Assembly: GCA_047528255.1 (NCBI GenBank)
Contig: CP180024.1
Location: forward strand, 682,001-746,000
DNA from: G047528255 sp047528255
GTDB taxonomy: Bacteria; Bacteroidota; Bacteroidia; Flavobacteriales; Blattabacteriaceae
Reading direction: 5' to 3'
DNA: 64,000 nucleotides
A program made the position numbers and the translations under genes. Each line of letters begins with the position of its first letter. Position 1 is the stretch's first letter. The notes under the pieces were generated by a model. It saw only the letters and a program-made list of their open reading frames with translations, was not told where the DNA came from and did no database searches. This document shows, piece by piece, positions 1 through 11,047 of the stretch.

Positions 1-633
1 GAACGCCTGCTGGAATACACTTTCCTCAAAGTACAAGGTACGACGGAACTCCAAGTAGAAGGGCAATCTATCAGCTTCAAGCCTCCCTTTCCACGTGTTC
101 CGATTTTCGAAGCAATCCAAACACATACCGGATTTGACGTAAACCGGATGAATGAAAAAGAACTCCGAGAAGTTTGCGAAAATTTGGGTATCGAGACACA
201 AAGCAATATGGGAAAAGGGAAGCTCATTGATACCATCTTCAGCGAAAAATGTGAAGCACATTATATACAACCTATTTTCATTATCGACTATCCCATAGAA
301 ATGAGCCCCTTGAGTAAAAAACATCGTGAGAAAAAAAATCTTACGGAACGCTTTGAACTCATCGTAAACGGAAAGGAAATCTCCAACGCATACTCCGAGC
401 TCAATGACCCGATTGACCAGCTTGAACGCTTTCAAGAACAACTCAAGCTCACCGAAAGAGGCGATGATGAAGCTATGTTCATTGACCACGATTTCATACG
501 CGCATTGGAATTCGGAATGCCTCCCACAGCAGGAATAGGAATAGGTATCGACCGATTGGCCATGTTGATAACCGGACAACGCTCTATACAAGAAGTTTTA
601 TTTTTCCCACACATGCGTTCTGAAAATAAATAA
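1..633 (+). CDS. lysS: Lysyl-tRNA synthetase, class II (3' part; 5' end outside window)
   Basis: The frame is open from base 1 and gives 210 residues before the TAA at 631-633, so this is the C-terminal part of a class II LysRS (about 500 residues or more in full). It charges tRNA-Lys in the cytoplasm. Visible marks are the [11 protein letters not shown] segment, the [15 protein letters not shown] motif around the lysine pocket, and class II motif 3 near the end ([15 protein letters not shown]) followed by the family ending VLFFPHMR. An ATG at 148 is internal and not the start. A fossil IS begins 8 bp after the stop, and an A/T-only hairpin at 1962-1991 beyond that IS may be the displaced terminator. 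Family assignment is secure; the missing 5' part cannot be judged. Confidence 0.95.
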   Translation, partial: ERLLEYTFLKVQGTTELQVEGQSISFKPPFPRVPIFEAIQTHTGFDVNRMNEKELREVCENLGIETQSNMGKGKLIDTIFSEKCEAHYIQPIFIIDYPIEMSPLSKKHREKKNLTERFELIVNGKEISNAYSELNDPIDQLERFQEQLKLTERGDDEAMFIDHDFIRALEFGMPPTAGIGIGIDRLAMLITGQRSIQEVLFFPHMRSENK

Positions 634-641
634 AACAATAT

Positions 642-1913
642 GAGAACGTTGCATGGGAGAAGGAGTTTAAAATATTTGTAAATCAATATATTATTTTGTA
701 TATTTGGAGTATAAAATAAAAAAATCGGATCTATACTCAGAAGCATCACATAAATAAGCTCTAGTAAACTATATATGGAACGTTCTAGCAGAACGTAGTG
801 CGTTTTTCAAAAGGTTAAACACCTTGATCCACTCGGAAGGGATGGAGAAAAAAAAATAAGAAAAATATATCAAAAAGGCCAGGGAATAAAAGACCAACCT
901 GTTTACAGTGAAATATCGTTATTTAAGATGATACTTTTGAGTCACTGATATGATCTCAGTGATATAGGAACGGAAGAATTGGTGAAATAATCCTTGAGCT
1001 GCATGCGCTTTTGTGTTTTCGATTGGAAGATCAGATCCCATATCATACGGCTCTATGCTGATTTAGCAATGAAATAGTAGCCAAAAAGGTATATGAGCTC
1101 TTACTGAAAAAAATCAATAAGGAATTAGAAAAGCATCAGGCGATAGTTAAAACAGGCGTGATAATAGAAACCATTATTAGAGTGAGTAACCTTGCTCCCA
1201 ATGAAGCACTACCTACATAGTGGAGGATCGAAAAGAAGAGGGGAAAAAGCAAATCAGTCAAAGAAAAGCAAAGGTAAAAAAAAGAAACTCAATCAGGAGT
1301 AGAAACTCAAGGAAAATAGCTCAAGAAATCAGGTAAACTCTACTACGAATAGAAAAAGCAGATAGGCGAGGGATAAAAATGAAATGAGATTAGCTGTACA
1401 TAGCGTAGCAGCTAATGAGCATGATAGTAGAGGGCTAAAGCCATTAATAAGCAAACTAGGATATAAACCCAGAGAAGTATAGGCAGACAAAGGTTATCAA
1501 GTGCCAGCCAACGTTTCTTACTTTCATAGTCGAGGCATCAAATACCGTATACAGAAGAAAGCCTATAGGAACCGTCCCTTAACTAGGGGTAGTTATACTA
1601 TTCAACATAATTAGTACGTAAAACCTGATGGGTAATAGAACGGACTTTTGGCAGTATAAAGCGTTGGTTTGGATCAGGAAAGGCTCTTACAAAGGATTAG
1701 CTCGTGTGCATTCCAGCATCTTATGGAAGCTATGTTGCATAATTTGTATCGTACCGTGGTATTATTATTCGTTGTTCATAAAAATAGATATATTTAATTA
1801 ATTTATAATTAATAATATTTCGAATACAATGTGAAAGACTAAATTTACATTTTCTCTAATGAAGCCCTTTAGAAAGCTGAATAAACGTAATCCACCATTA
1901 ACACAATAGTTTT
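642..1913 (+). mobile_element. IS5-like element, near full length, dead transposase
   Basis: Left end GAGAACGTTGCATG at 642 and right end ...CCATTAACACAATAGTTTT near 1913 give about 1.27 kb. The frame carries the family transposase in pieces: YSEISLF-like N-terminus, ANEHDSRGLKPL, then the right-end region. Stops and frameshifts are scattered throughout (for example TAA after the GTEELVK equivalent). No target duplication is visible. Confidence 0.88.
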
Positions 1914-1961
1914 AGTTTGTTTATCATTATTCAAATCAGAGAAATACATGTATTTTATTAA

Positions 1962-1991
1962 TTTATTTAAAATTATAAAATTTTAAATAAA
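1962..1991. terminator. A/T-only perfect hairpin, possible displaced lysS terminator
   Basis: Arms TTTATTTAAAATT (1962-1974) and AATTTTAAATAAA (1979-1991) are perfectly complementary around a 4-nt loop. It lies in a 158-bp stretch (1914-2071) between two fossil IS copies; I see nothing else there. Its resemblance to A/T hairpins behind aroC and mntH suggests a terminator once next to lysS. Function is inferred. Confidence 0.4.
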
Positions 1992-2071
1992 AAACATCTT
2001 ATTCGATAAATAATCCTGAGCCTAATATCTCATAGATATAAGACAGAGTAAATTGTGATCTTTTAAACGTC

Positions 2072-3356
2072 AAGACCATTATGTTAATATTTAATTATAT
2101 TTATTCAACCCTCCTAGAGGGCTTCGTTAGAGAACGATGTAGATTTAGTTTTTCACATTGTATTCGAATACTATTGTATTATACATTAATTAATTATATC
2201 TATTTTTATGAACAGAGCATAATAATGCCAGAGACACGATACAAATTATGCCCCATAGCCTCCATAAGATGCTGCGCATGCACACGAACTAATTCTTTAT
2301 AGCCCGAGCCTTTGCCTGATCCAAATCAACGCTTTACACTGCCAAAAATAGAGATTTCTAGTACCCATCTGGTTTTATTCATTAATTATGTTGAATAATA
2401 TAGCTATCCCTACTTAAGGAATGGTTCCTATAGGCTTTCTTCTGTATATGGTCTTTAATGCCTCACTATGAAAGTGAGAAACGTTGGCTGGCACTTGGGG
2501 GTAACCTTTCTCTGCCAATAGTTCTCTAGGGGTATATGCTAGTTGCTTATTAATGGTTTTAGCCCTCTATTATCATGCTCATTGGCTGCTAGGGTATATA
2601 CTGCTAGTATCATTCCATTTTTGCCCCTTCTATGTGCTTCTTGTATTCGTAGTAGAGTTTACCTGATTTCTTGAGCCATTTTCCTTGAGTCTTTACTCCT
2701 GATTGAGTCTCTTTTTTTTTTCCCTTTCTCTTCTTTGAGTGATTTGTTTTTCCTTCTCTTCCTACCGATCCTCAACTACGTAGATAGGATCTCCCTTGGG
2801 AGCAAGGGAACTCACTCTAATACTGACTTCTACTATCACTCCTTTTTTAACTATCGCCTGATGCTTTTCTAATTCCTTATTGATCTTTTTCAGTAAGCGA
2901 TCATATACCTTTTTGGCTACTATTTCATTACTAAATCGGCATAGAGTCGTATGATATGGGATCTGATCTTCCAATCGAAAATCACAAAAGCGCATGCAAC
3001 TCAAGGATTCTTCCACCAATTCTTCCGTTCCTACATTCACTGAGATCATACCAATGACTCAAAAACATCATTTTAAATAGCGATATTCCACTGTAAGCAG
3101 GTTGCCGTTTTATTCCCTGGTCTTTTTGATATATTTTTCTTATTTCTTTCTCCATCCACTTCACAGTGGATCAAAGTGTTTAAATTTTGAAAAACTCACT
3201 CCTTATGGTAAAACATTCCATATATAGTTCATTAAAGCTTATTTGTGCGGTGCTTCTAAGCATAAATCCGAATTTTTTTATTTTCTACTCCAAGTATAGA
3301 AAACAATATATTGATATACAAATATTTTAACAATCTTTTTCCCATGCAACGTTCTC
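2072..3356 (-). mobile_element. IS5-like element, near full length, dead transposase
   Basis: Right end (inverted) AAGACCATTATGTTAA at 2072 and left end ...CATGCAACGTTCTC ending at 3356. Minus-strand transposase fragments lie at 2762-3049 (DQIPYHTTLCRFSNEIVAKK; VEVSIRVS at the first DDE position) and 2982-3164 (N-terminal IYQKDQGIKRQPAYSGISLF). The frames are broken relative to each other. Confidence 0.88.
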
Positions 3357-3366
3357 GCTCTTTTTT

Positions 3367-3623
3367 AAAACGTTGGTTTGGATCAGGAAAGACTAGTTAC
3401 AAAGTATTAGCTCGTGACATGTCCAACATCTTATAGGAGGCTAGCTCATAATTTGTATCGTTCCCCTGTTATAATTATGCGCTCTTCATAAGAATATGAT
3501 ATAATTAATTAATTTACAATCAATCCTTTTTTAATACGATATGAAATCGTAAATCTCTATCGTTCTCCAACGAAGCCATCTAGTAGAATGAATAAACGTA
3601 ATCAACCTTAATATGAAGACCTC
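3367..3623 (+). mobile_element. IS5-like 3' fragment
   Basis: Starts in the region encoding KRWFGSGK (AACGTTGGTTTGGATCAGG) and runs to a degraded right end at about 3623. The 5' three quarters are missing. Confidence 0.8.
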
Positions 3624-3625
3624 AA

Positions 3626-3652
3626 TTTTTTACACTTAAAAAGTGTAAAAAA
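3626..3652. terminator. Bidirectional A/T-rich intrinsic terminator downstream of aroC
   Basis: TTTTTTACACTT (3626-3637), a 3-nt loop AAA, and AAGTGTAAAAAA (3641-3652) form a perfect 12-bp stem with A and T flanks in both directions. It lies about 60 bp beyond the aroC stop and would terminate the minus-strand deaD-aroC transcript. Confidence 0.65.
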
Positions 3653-3655
3653 TAT

Positions 3656-3679
3656 CTTAAATTAAATAAAAAATTTAAG
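3656..3679. terminator. Second A/T-only hairpin downstream of aroC
   Basis: CTTAAATT (3656-3663) pairs with AATTTAAG (3672-3679) across an 8-nt loop. It sits between the aroC stop at 3711 and the stronger hairpin at 3626-3652, suggesting tandem terminators. Confidence 0.45.
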
Positions 3680-3710
3680 TACGAATCGTATAAAATACTT
3701 TTTAATCCCT

Positions 3711-4802
3711 TCATTTTTTGAACACCATCAAGCTTTTGAAGAAATTTTGGGACTGATTGAATAGCCAATGATCAGCCAAAACCAAAGCAGCCATCGCTTC
3801 TACGATAGGAACGGCACGAGGCACGACACAGGGATCATGTCTCCCCTTCCCCTCTACTACGACAGCATGGCCTTGCCTATCAATGGTCGTTTGAGACCGC
3901 ATCAACGTAGCAACAGGCTTAAAAGCTACTCGAAAGTAGATGTCCATCCCATTGGATATTCCTCCCTGAATTCCTCCGGAAAAATTGGTTTCTGTCTTCC
4001 CGTTAGCCTCAAAAAGATCATTGTGCTCGGAGCCCCTCATCCGTGTTCCGGAAAAACCGCTTCCGTATTCAAAGCCCTTGACCGAATTGATCGAGAGCAT
4101 AGCCTTTCCCAATTCGGCATGCAGCTTGTCAAAAACGGGTTCTCCCAGACCGATCGGAACGTTTTCGATCACGCAACTTACGGTTCCTCCTACGGTGTCT
4201 CCTTCCTTTCGGATTTGTTTGATCAGATTCGTCATTTCGGCTGCCGAATTCGGATCAGGGCAACGTATTGGGGTATCCTCCACTGTGGAAAGATCAAGTT
4301 CTTGATAGCTTTTCTCCAGGGTTAACGGTCCGACGGAAGAGACGTAGGCTGTGATCTTAATCTCTTTCAAAAATTGTTTAGCAATGGCCCCTGCCACTAC
4401 TCTACAAACCGTCTCCCGCGCAGAGGAGCGTCCCCCGCCGCGATAATCCTTAAGACCGTACTTTTTATCATAAGTAAAATCTGAATGTGAAGGACGATAG
4501 ACTTCTTTGAGGTGCTCGTAGTCTTGAGATTTTTGATTTTCGTTTGGCAGCATAAACCCAATAGGCGTACCCGTAGTCACTCCTTCAAAGATACCAGAGA
4601 AGAAGGTCACAGTATCGCTTTCTTTTCGCTGAGTCACGAGTGTAGACTGGCCTGGTTTCCTGCGATTTAAATCATATTGAATCTGTTTAAAATCGAGAGT
4701 AAAACCTGCAGGACACCCGTCAATCACACCGCCCAAAGCCGGTCCGTGACTTTCTCCGAAAGTGGTCAGTCTAAACAATCGTCCAAAAGTGTTCCCTGCC
4801 AT
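3711..4802 (-). CDS. aroC: Chorismate synthase
   Basis: A 363-residue protein of normal family length. It catalyses the last shikimate-pathway step, 5-enolpyruvylshikimate-3-phosphate to chorismate, using reduced FMN, in the cytoplasm. All three family signatures are visible: [18 protein letters not shown] at residues 17-34, [11 protein letters not shown] about residue 122, and [17 protein letters not shown] near the C-terminus. The start ATG is 8 nt from the stop of the upstream helicase gene on the same strand, so the two are probably co-transcribed and end at the hairpins around 3626-3679. AAAGG lies about 7 nt before the ATG, the nearest thing to a Shine-Dalgarno site in this window, but the 16S end here could not pair with it normally. 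An intact aroC means aromatic precursor synthesis is still under selection. Confidence 0.97.
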   Translation of the reverse strand: MAGNTFGRLFRLTTFGESHGPALGGVIDGCPAGFTLDFKQIQYDLNRRKPGQSTLVTQRKESDTVTFFSGIFEGVTTGTPIGFMLPNENQKSQDYEHLKEVYRPSHSDFTYDKKYGLKDYRGGGRSSARETVCRVVAGAIAKQFLKEIKITAYVSSVGPLTLEKSYQELDLSTVEDTPIRCPDPNSAAEMTNLIKQIRKEGDTVGGTVSCVIENVPIGLGEPVFDKLHAELGKAMLSINSVKGFEYGSGFSGTRMRGSEHNDLFEANGKTETNFSGGIQGGISNGMDIYFRVAFKPVATLMRSQTTIDRQGHAVVVEGKGRHDPCVVPRAVPIVEAMAALVLADHWLFNQSQNFFKSLMVFKK

Positions 4803-4810
4803 AATGCCTT

Positions 4811-6442
4811 TTAATTCTTCAGTCCTACGGAAATGGATCGACCTCGATGTTGCATGCGATTCAATCCCCTCAATACTTTATCTTCATGGCGACTGTCGAT
4901 TTCGAAATATGAAGATTTGCTTGATATCTCGATACGCCCAATGTCAATATTTCGAGTGTTGGTAGCCTGGTTCACTAATTGGATCAAGCCGAGTTTGGTT
5001 AGATCGTCTTTGGCTCCCAGATTTAAAAAGAGTCTTGAAAATCCCGTGAGTCTTCCTTTTGTGACAAAATCGCGTTTTTTTCTCTCAATAGTTCCACCGA
5101 CAGGATGAAAAGATTCTGAAACGTTGATGTCTTTAGCTCCTTTATAATAAGTTAAAAAACGATTGAATTCTACTGAAGTGAAACGTTTGATGAGCTGCTC
5201 ACGGTCTAACGCACTCAATTTTTCATGTATCATCGACAGATAGGGAGCTATCGAATGATCGTCTACAACGACTTTTTCTATTTTTTCTATTAAATGGAAG
5301 AGCTGCTTTTCGCAAATCTCTCTACCAGTGGGTACCATCAATCGTTCAAACTTTCTTCCTATTTTTTGTTCGATATCTTTGATTCTGCGGCCCTGTCTTG
5401 AATGGATAAGGCAGATAGAGATCCCTTGATTGCCCGCGCGTCCTGTGCGACCGCTACGGTGAACGTAGGTTTCGTTCTCGTCAGACAGGTTATAATTGAT
5501 AACGTGAGTGATGTCGCTGATGTCTATCCCACGGGCAGCTACGTCTGTGGCTACGAGGAGCTGTAATCTTTTTTCTCTAAAACGGTGCATCACGGACTCG
5601 CGTTGCGCTTGCGAAAGATCACCATAGAGAGCATCGGTATTATATCCGTCTTGAATGAGGCGGTCGGCGATCTCTTTGGTTTCTCGACGGGTACGACAGA
5701 AAATGATGCCGTAAATATCCGGATTAACATCAGCGATACGTTTCAAAGCTAGATATCTGTTTTGGTTGCTCACCATATAATAAACGTGCTGGACATCATC
5801 AGAAGCCAAATTGCGTTTCCCTGTCGTCATTTCCATCGGATCTTCCAAATAAGAGTTGGCAATGCCATTCATTTCACGAGACATGGTGGCGGAAAATAAT
5901 AAACTTTGACGCTCAACGGGTAATCGTTCCACTATGGTGTCAATATCGTCTTTAAAACCCATATTAAGCATTTCGTCGGCTTCGTCAAGTACCAAATAAC
6001 GTATGCAGCCCAATTGAAGATCTCCTCGACGCATGAGATCTATTACCCTGCCTGGCGTTCCCACAATGATGTGTGCTCCTTTATGCAAGGCTATGACCTG
6101 ATTTTTGATATTGGCCCCTCCGTATACGGAAACTATTTTTATCTCAGACAAGTATTGTGCAAAGCGCATAAAATCGCGTGTGATTTGCAAACACAATTCA
6201 CGTGTAGGACAAAGAACCAAAGCTTGCGGGGTCTTTAATGAGGGAGTTATCTTGTGGATCAGAGGCAAGCCGAAGGCAGCTGTTTTTCCTGTCCCAGTCT
6301 GAGCCAAGGCGATCAAATCTCTATCGGAACTCAATAGATAAGGGATGGATTGTTGCTGTATCGGGGTAGGAATTGTAAAACCTATAGCTTCTAAAGCTTT
6401 GACAATTTTAGGATTTAAATTAGCTTCTTCAAAAGTTTTCAT
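4811..6442 (-). CDS. deaD: DEAD-box ATP-dependent RNA helicase with DbpA-type RNA-binding tail
   Basis: A 543-residue protein with the full set of helicase motifs in order: Q motif ([14 protein letters not shown], about 22-35), Walker [51 protein letters not shown] and [10 protein letters not shown]. The last 80 or so residues, after a [11 protein letters not shown] linker, look like the DbpA/CsdA RNA-recognition domain ([20 protein letters not shown]... ending [10 protein letters not shown]). The family remodels structured RNA in ribosome assembly and cold adaptation. The gene heads a two-gene unit with aroC 8 nt downstream. A predicted -7 box at 6558-6565 would give a leader of about 110 nt, far longer than others in this window, compatible with post-transcriptional control as known for cold-induced helicases (inference). 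Whether it is the deaD or dbpA orthologue is uncertain. Confidence 0.92.
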   Translation of the reverse strand: MKTFEEANLNPKIVKALEAIGFTIPTPIQQQSIPYLLSSDRDLIALAQTGTGKTAAFGLPLIHKITPSLKTPQALVLCPTRELCLQITRDFMRFAQYLSEIKIVSVYGGANIKNQVIALHKGAHIIVGTPGRVIDLMRRGDLQLGCIRYLVLDEADEMLNMGFKDDIDTIVERLPVERQSLLFSATMSREMNGIANSYLEDPMEMTTGKRNLASDDVQHVYYMVSNQNRYLALKRIADVNPDIYGIIFCRTRRETKEIADRLIQDGYNTDALYGDLSQAQRESVMHRFREKRLQLLVATDVAARGIDISDITHVINYNLSDENETYVHRSGRTGRAGNQGISICLIHSRQGRRIKDIEQKIGRKFERLMVPTGREICEKQLFHLIEKIEKVVVDDHSIAPYLSMIHEKLSALDREQLIKRFTSVEFNRFLTYYKGAKDINVSESFHPVGGTIERKKRDFVTKGRLTGFSRLFLNLGAKDDLTKLGLIQLVNQATNTRNIDIGRIEISSKSSYFEIDSRHEDKVLRGLNRMQHRGRSISVGLKN

Positions 6443-6557
6443 AAATGTTAAGGGCTTTCTTCAGAATAACTGAGGCAATAAACGTTACGGGGTAATTAAT
6501 GTACAGTATACCCCTCCTAATCCAAAAGCTACAGTTTTCGGAAGAAAATTTGAAAAG

Positions 6558-6565
6558 CAAATGTA
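6558..6565 (-). promoter_or_regulatory. Bacteroidota -7 box upstream of deaD
   Basis: Minus-strand TACATTTG fits TAnnTTTG. No clear -33 TTG at the usual distance. The 6443-6599 stretch otherwise holds only the helicase leader. Confidence 0.5.
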
Positions 6566-6599
6566 CGTAAAATACACCGTATCTTTATTAGCTCGGCTT

Positions 6600-6653
6600 G
6601 AGAATGTTACATAAAACGGGGGGGGGGATATTTGTAATATCAATATATTTTTC
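6600..6653 (+). mobile_element. Solo IS left end with a 10-G tract
   Basis: GAGAATGTTACAT then a run of ten G (6618-6627) and the conserved ATATTTGTAATATCAATATAT, cut at TTTC by the next, oppositely oriented copy. The rest of this copy is absent. Confidence 0.75.
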
Positions 6654-7922
6654 TATACCATTGTGTTAAAGTGTATTACGTTTATTTAGACTCTTAGATA
6701 GGCTTCATTAGAGAACGATGTATATTTATTTTTTTATATCGCATTCGAAATACTATTAATTATAAACTAATTAACCATATCTATTTTTATGAACAGCTTA
6801 TAATAATCCCAGGGGAACGATACAAATTATGAACCATAACGTTCATAAGAGACTGGGCATACAAACGAGATAATCCTTTGTAAGGAGCCTTTCCTGATCC
6901 AGATTAACGCTTTATACTACCAAAAGTGCTCTATTACCCATCGGGTTTACTCACTAATTATTGTGAATAATATAGCTATCCTACTTAAAGCCCGGTTCCT
7001 ATAGGCTTTCTTCTGTATACGGTATTTGATGCCTAGACTATAAAAGTAAGACACGTTGGCTGGCACTTGGTAACCTTTGTCTGCATATACTTTTCTAGGA
7101 GGTTTATATCCTAGTTTGCTTATTAATGACTTTAGCTCTCTATTATCATGCTCATTGGCTGCTACGCTATGTACTTGCTAGTCTCATTCCATTTTTATCC
7201 AGCCACTATGTGCTTCTTGTATCCGTAGTAAAGGTTACTTGATTTCTTGAGCCATTTTACTTGAGTGTCTACTCCTGATTAAGTCTCTTTTTTTACCCTT
7301 GCTTTTATTTGACTGATTTGCTTTCTCCCTCTTCCTTCCGATCCTCCACTACATAGGTAGGTCAACCTTAGGAGCAAAAGGACTCACTGTAATAATGTCA
7401 TCTGCTATCAGTCCTATTTAACTATCTCCTGATACTTTACTAAGTCCTTATTGATCTTTTTCAGTAAGAGCTCATATACGTTTTTGGCTATTATTTCATT
7501 GCGAAATCTGCATAGAGTTGTATGATCTGAGATCTTATTTTCCAATCGAACACCACAAAAGCGCATGAAAATCAAGAAGTCTTTCCCCAATTTTTCCGTT
7601 CCTACATCACTGAGATCATATCAGTGACTCAAAAGCAACATCGTAAATAACGATATTCCACTGTAAAAAGATTGGCCTTTTATTCCCTGAACTTTTTGAT
7701 ATATTTTTCTTATTTCTTTTACATACCCCAATGGATCAAGGGTTTAACATTTTAAAAAACTTACTACTTCTAGTAGAACGTTCCATATATAGTTTACTAA
7801 ACCTTAGTTGCTCATTTCTTCTGAATATAGATCCGAATTTTTTTATTTTCTACTCCAGAATAGACGAAATAATATATTAATTTACAAATATTTTAACCAC
7901 CTTCTTCCATCCGACGTTTTCG
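6654..7922 (-). mobile_element. IS5-like element, near full length, dead transposase
   Basis: Right end TATACCATTGTGTTAA at 6654; left end ...CGACGTTTTC at 7922. Nested in the left end of the preceding piece at the recurrent GTTTC site. Transposase sequence is recognisable but has many indels and no long open frame. Confidence 0.87.
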
Positions 7923-9510
7923 CTATATTATTCAATAAATTAGTGAGTAAAACCCCGATAGTAGCAGAATGAGAACCTTGCATGAGATAAAGAGGTTAAT
8001 ATATTTATAAATCAATATATTATTTCGTATATCTGGAATAGAAAATAAAAAATTCGGATCTATGCACAGAAGACCAGAGCAAATAAGATTTAGTGAACTA
8101 TATATGGAACGTTCTACTAGAGGTAGTAATTTTTCAAAAGGTTAAAAACCTTGATCCACTGGGAAGGGATGGAGAAAGAAATAAGAAAAATATATCAAAA
8201 AGGCCAGAGAATAAAAGGCTAACCTTCTTATAGTGGAATATCGTTATTTACGATGATGCTTTTAAGTCACTGCTATGATCTCAGTGATATAGGAACGGAA
8301 AAATTGGGGAAAGACTCCTTGAGCTGCATACGCTTTTGTGGTGTTCGATTGGAAGATCAGATCCCAGATCATACGACTCTCTATGCAAATTTCGCAATGA
8401 AATAGTAGCCAAAAAGGTATATGAGCGCTTACTGAAAAAGATCAATAAGGAATTAGTAGTAAAGCATCAGGAGATTAAATAGGACTGATAGCAGATGACA
8501 TTATTACAGTGAGTCCCTTTGCTCCTAAGGTTGGCCTACCTACGTAGTGGAGGATCGAAAGGAAGAGGGGAAAAAGCAAATCAATCAAAAAAAAGAAAGG
8601 GTAAAAAAAGAAACTCAATCAGGAGTAGACACTCAAGTAAAATGACTCAAGAAATCAGGTAACCTTTACTACGGATACAAGAAGCACATAGGGGGTGGAT
8701 AAAAATAGAATGATACTAACCGTACATAGCGTAACAGCCAAGGAGCATGATAGTAGAGGGCTAAAACCATTAATAAGCAAACTAGTATATAAACCAAGAG
8801 AAGTATATGCAGACAAAGGTTACGAAGTGCCAACTAACGTGTCTTACTTTCATAGTCGAGACATCAAAAACCTTATACAAAAGAAGCCTATAGGCCCCGT
8901 CCATTAAATATGGATAGCTATATTATTCAATAAATTAGTAAGTAAAACCAGATAGGTAATAGATCACTTTTGGTAGTATAAAGCGTTGATTTAGATCAGG
9001 CAAGTCTCCTTACAAAGGATTATCTCGTTTGCATGCCCAGCGTTTTATGGAGGCTATGGATCATAATTTGTATCGTTCCCCTTGCATTATTATGCGCTGT
9101 ACACAAAAATAGATATAATTAATTAATTTATAAACAATAGTATTTCGAATTCAATGTGAAAGATTAAATCTACATCGTTCTCAAACGAAGCTATATAGGA
9201 AGCTGAATAAACGTAATTCACCATTAAAAGAATGGTCTCAGAATGTACTTTTAGTAGTAAAACGTTGGTTTGGATCAGGAAAGGCCCTTACAAAGGATTG
9301 GCTCTTGGGTAGACCCAGCATCTTATGAAGGCTATGGCTCATAATTTGTATCGTTCTCCTGCATTATTATGATCTGTTCATAAAAATAGATAAATTTAAT
9401 TAATTTATAACCAATAATATTTCGAATACGATATAAAAAACTAAATACCATCGTCTCCAAAAATGCCTCTCTAGTAGGATGAATAAACGTAATAACCTTA
9501 ATACAATGGT
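7923..9510 (+). mobile_element. IS5-like 3' fragment split by a nested copy
   Basis: Two parts of one fragment: 7923-7970 (GCTATATTATTCAATAAATT...) and 9245-9510 (GTACTTTTAG...to the right end). They are separated by the full copy at 7971-9239. The junction repeats AGAAT at 7966-7970 and 9240-9244. Confidence 0.8.
7971..9239 (+). mobile_element. IS5-like element with 5-bp target duplication, dead transposase
   Basis: 1269 bp from GAGAACCTTGCATG to AATGGTCTC, flanked by AGAAT on both sides. Open fragments are short; 8695-8907 reads MDKNRMILTVHSV, then LISKLVYKPREVYADKGYEV with the second DDE aspartate. A five-G run at 8691-8695 shifts the frame before this segment. Confidence 0.9.
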
Positions 9511-9514
9511 GGAT

Positions 9515-9552
9515 TATTGATTTACAAATACCCCTCTCTCATGCAACGTTCT
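9515..9552 (-). mobile_element. Solo IS left-end remnant
   Basis: ATTGATTTACAAATA...CATGCAACGTTCTA is the inverted left tip of the IS, 18 bp before the mntH -7 box. Confidence 0.65.
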
Positions 9553-9569
9553 AGCACCATTTTTTTTAA

Positions 9570-9577
9570 TATTTTTG
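9570..9577 (+). promoter_or_regulatory. -7 box of mntH
   Basis: TATTTTTG fits TAnnTTTG, 22 nt before the ATG at 9600. The -33 position falls in or beside an IS left-end remnant, so the upstream promoter half may be IS-derived. Confidence 0.5.
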
Positions 9578-9599
9578 CCTGAAAGATTTATTGAATTTT

Positions 9600-10940
9600 A
9601 TGCCCGAAAGCACCACTTCAACAGGATGGAGAAAAGAAAATAAACATCCCTCACTCTCGGAATCCTTCTCTTCTATACCCATCCCAAAAAGAGGGGGATT
9701 TTGGAAGAAAATTTTTGCGTTCACTGGACCGGGCCTTTTGATTGCCGTAGGGTACATGGACCCAGGAAACTGGGCTACGGATATCTCCGGAGGAGCTCAA
9801 TTCGGATATACACTCTTATCGGTTATATTGATCTCGAATCTATTTGCTATACTACTACAACATCTAGCCATCAAATTAGGCGTGGTAGCCGAACGTGATT
9901 TAGCCCAAGCCTGCCGAGATCATTATCCACCTGCACTAAATTTTATTTTATGGATACTGTGTGAGATAGCCATCTCAGCTTGTGACCTAGCAGAAGTGAT
10001 CGGGTCTGCGTTGGCGTTGAACCTACTTTTTGGTCTACCCATGGCCTATGGAGTGGCCATCACGGCGCTGGATGTGCTGATCATTCTCTTCTTCCAATAC
10101 AAAGGCTTCCGATACATCGAAGCCGTAGTAGCTGCGCTGATCTTAACAATCTCGATCTGCTTCGGCTTTGAAATCATCAACTCTCAACCCGACATTCTTC
10201 CGATGCTCAAGGGTCTGATCCCCAAACCTGAAATCATCACCGACTCTCGTTTGCTTTACATCGCTGTAGGTATACTGGGAGCCACTGTGATGCCACACAA
10301 TCTTTATCTGCACTCAAGCCTTATACAAACACGCAACTATCCACGCAACATGAAAGGAAAAAAGATGGCGATCAAATATGCTACCATAGACAGCACTTGG
10401 GCTCTATTTTTAGCCTTTTTCATCAACTCAGCCATCTTAATCGTTTCGGCAGCTACTTTCCACAAAACAGGATATACAGAGGTATCGGATATCACCGAAG
10501 CTTATGAACTGCTCACCCCGTTGATAGGATCTACCTTAGCAAGCTCACTTTTTGCTATAGCCTTGCTAGCATCAGGACAAAATTCCACCTTGACAGGAAC
10601 ACTCTCCGGACAAATCGTCATGGAGGGCTTCATTAATATACGCCTAAAACCTTGGATAAGAAGACTCATCACTCGATTGATCGCCATCATTCCGGCAATG
10701 GCCGTAGCCATCATTTACGGAGAAAAGGGAACAACTGATCTTCTTGTACTGAGCCAAGTGATACTTTCTCTGCAATTGAGCTTTGCCATCGTTCCTTTGA
10801 TCAACTTCACTAATGATCGACAAAAGATGGGAAGCTTTGCCAATGGGTTCCCTTTAAAATTATTGGCCTGGACCATTGCTATTATCATCATCACATTGAA
10901 TGTATTTCTCCTGTATGATATATTGAGACAAGCTAAATAG
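9600..10940 (+). CDS. mntH: Nramp-family divalent metal (Mn/Fe) transporter
   Basis: About 446 residues from the ATG at 9600; a TTG at 9591 is also in frame but the ATG is preferred because it leaves a leader of normal length after the predicted -7 box. The family imports Mn2+ or Fe2+ with protons across the inner membrane. Metal-site motifs are present: DPGNWATD in the first helix and VMPHNLYLHSSL in the sixth. Around eleven hydrophobic segments follow, matching family length. A charged N-terminus of about 40 residues precedes the first helix. It stands alone, flanked by IS fossils, with an A/T hairpin directly after the stop. Metal preference cannot be read from sequence alone; the Met in the MPH motif favours transition metals. 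Confidence 0.93.
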   Translation: MPESTTSTGWRKENKHPSLSESFSSIPIPKRGGFWKKIFAFTGPGLLIAVGYMDPGNWATDISGGAQFGYTLLSVILISNLFAILLQHLAIKLGVVAERDLAQACRDHYPPALNFILWILCEIAISACDLAEVIGSALALNLLFGLPMAYGVAITALDVLIILFFQYKGFRYIEAVVAALILTISICFGFEIINSQPDILPMLKGLIPKPEIITDSRLLYIAVGILGATVMPHNLYLHSSLIQTRNYPRNMKGKKMAIKYATIDSTWALFLAFFINSAILIVSAATFHKTGYTEVSDITEAYELLTPLIGSTLASSLFAIALLASGQNSTLTGTLSGQIVMEGFINIRLKPWIRRLITRLIAIIPAMAVAIIYGEKGTTDLLVLSQVILSLQLSFAIVPLINFTNDRQKMGSFANGFPLKLLAWTIAIIIITLNVFLLYDILRQAK

Positions 10941-10945
10941 ATTAA

Positions 10946-10971
10946 TTTTTAATCTTTATTAGAATTAAAAA
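10946..10971. terminator. A/T-only hairpin after mntH
   Basis: TTTTTAAT (10946-10953) pairs with ATTAAAAA (10964-10971) across a 10-nt loop, starting 5 nt after the stop. No G or C in the stem; terminator role is inferred from position. Confidence 0.45.
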
Positions 10972-11047
10972 TCTATACTTTTAAGCTAATTATCATTTAT
11001 GTACATAAATATTATTACATTAATATATATAATAAGTAAAAAAAATT

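Noticed and set aside
4985..6302. Plus-strand frames over deaD and aroC
   Set aside because: They are antisense shadows of well-supported genes and show no family motifs.
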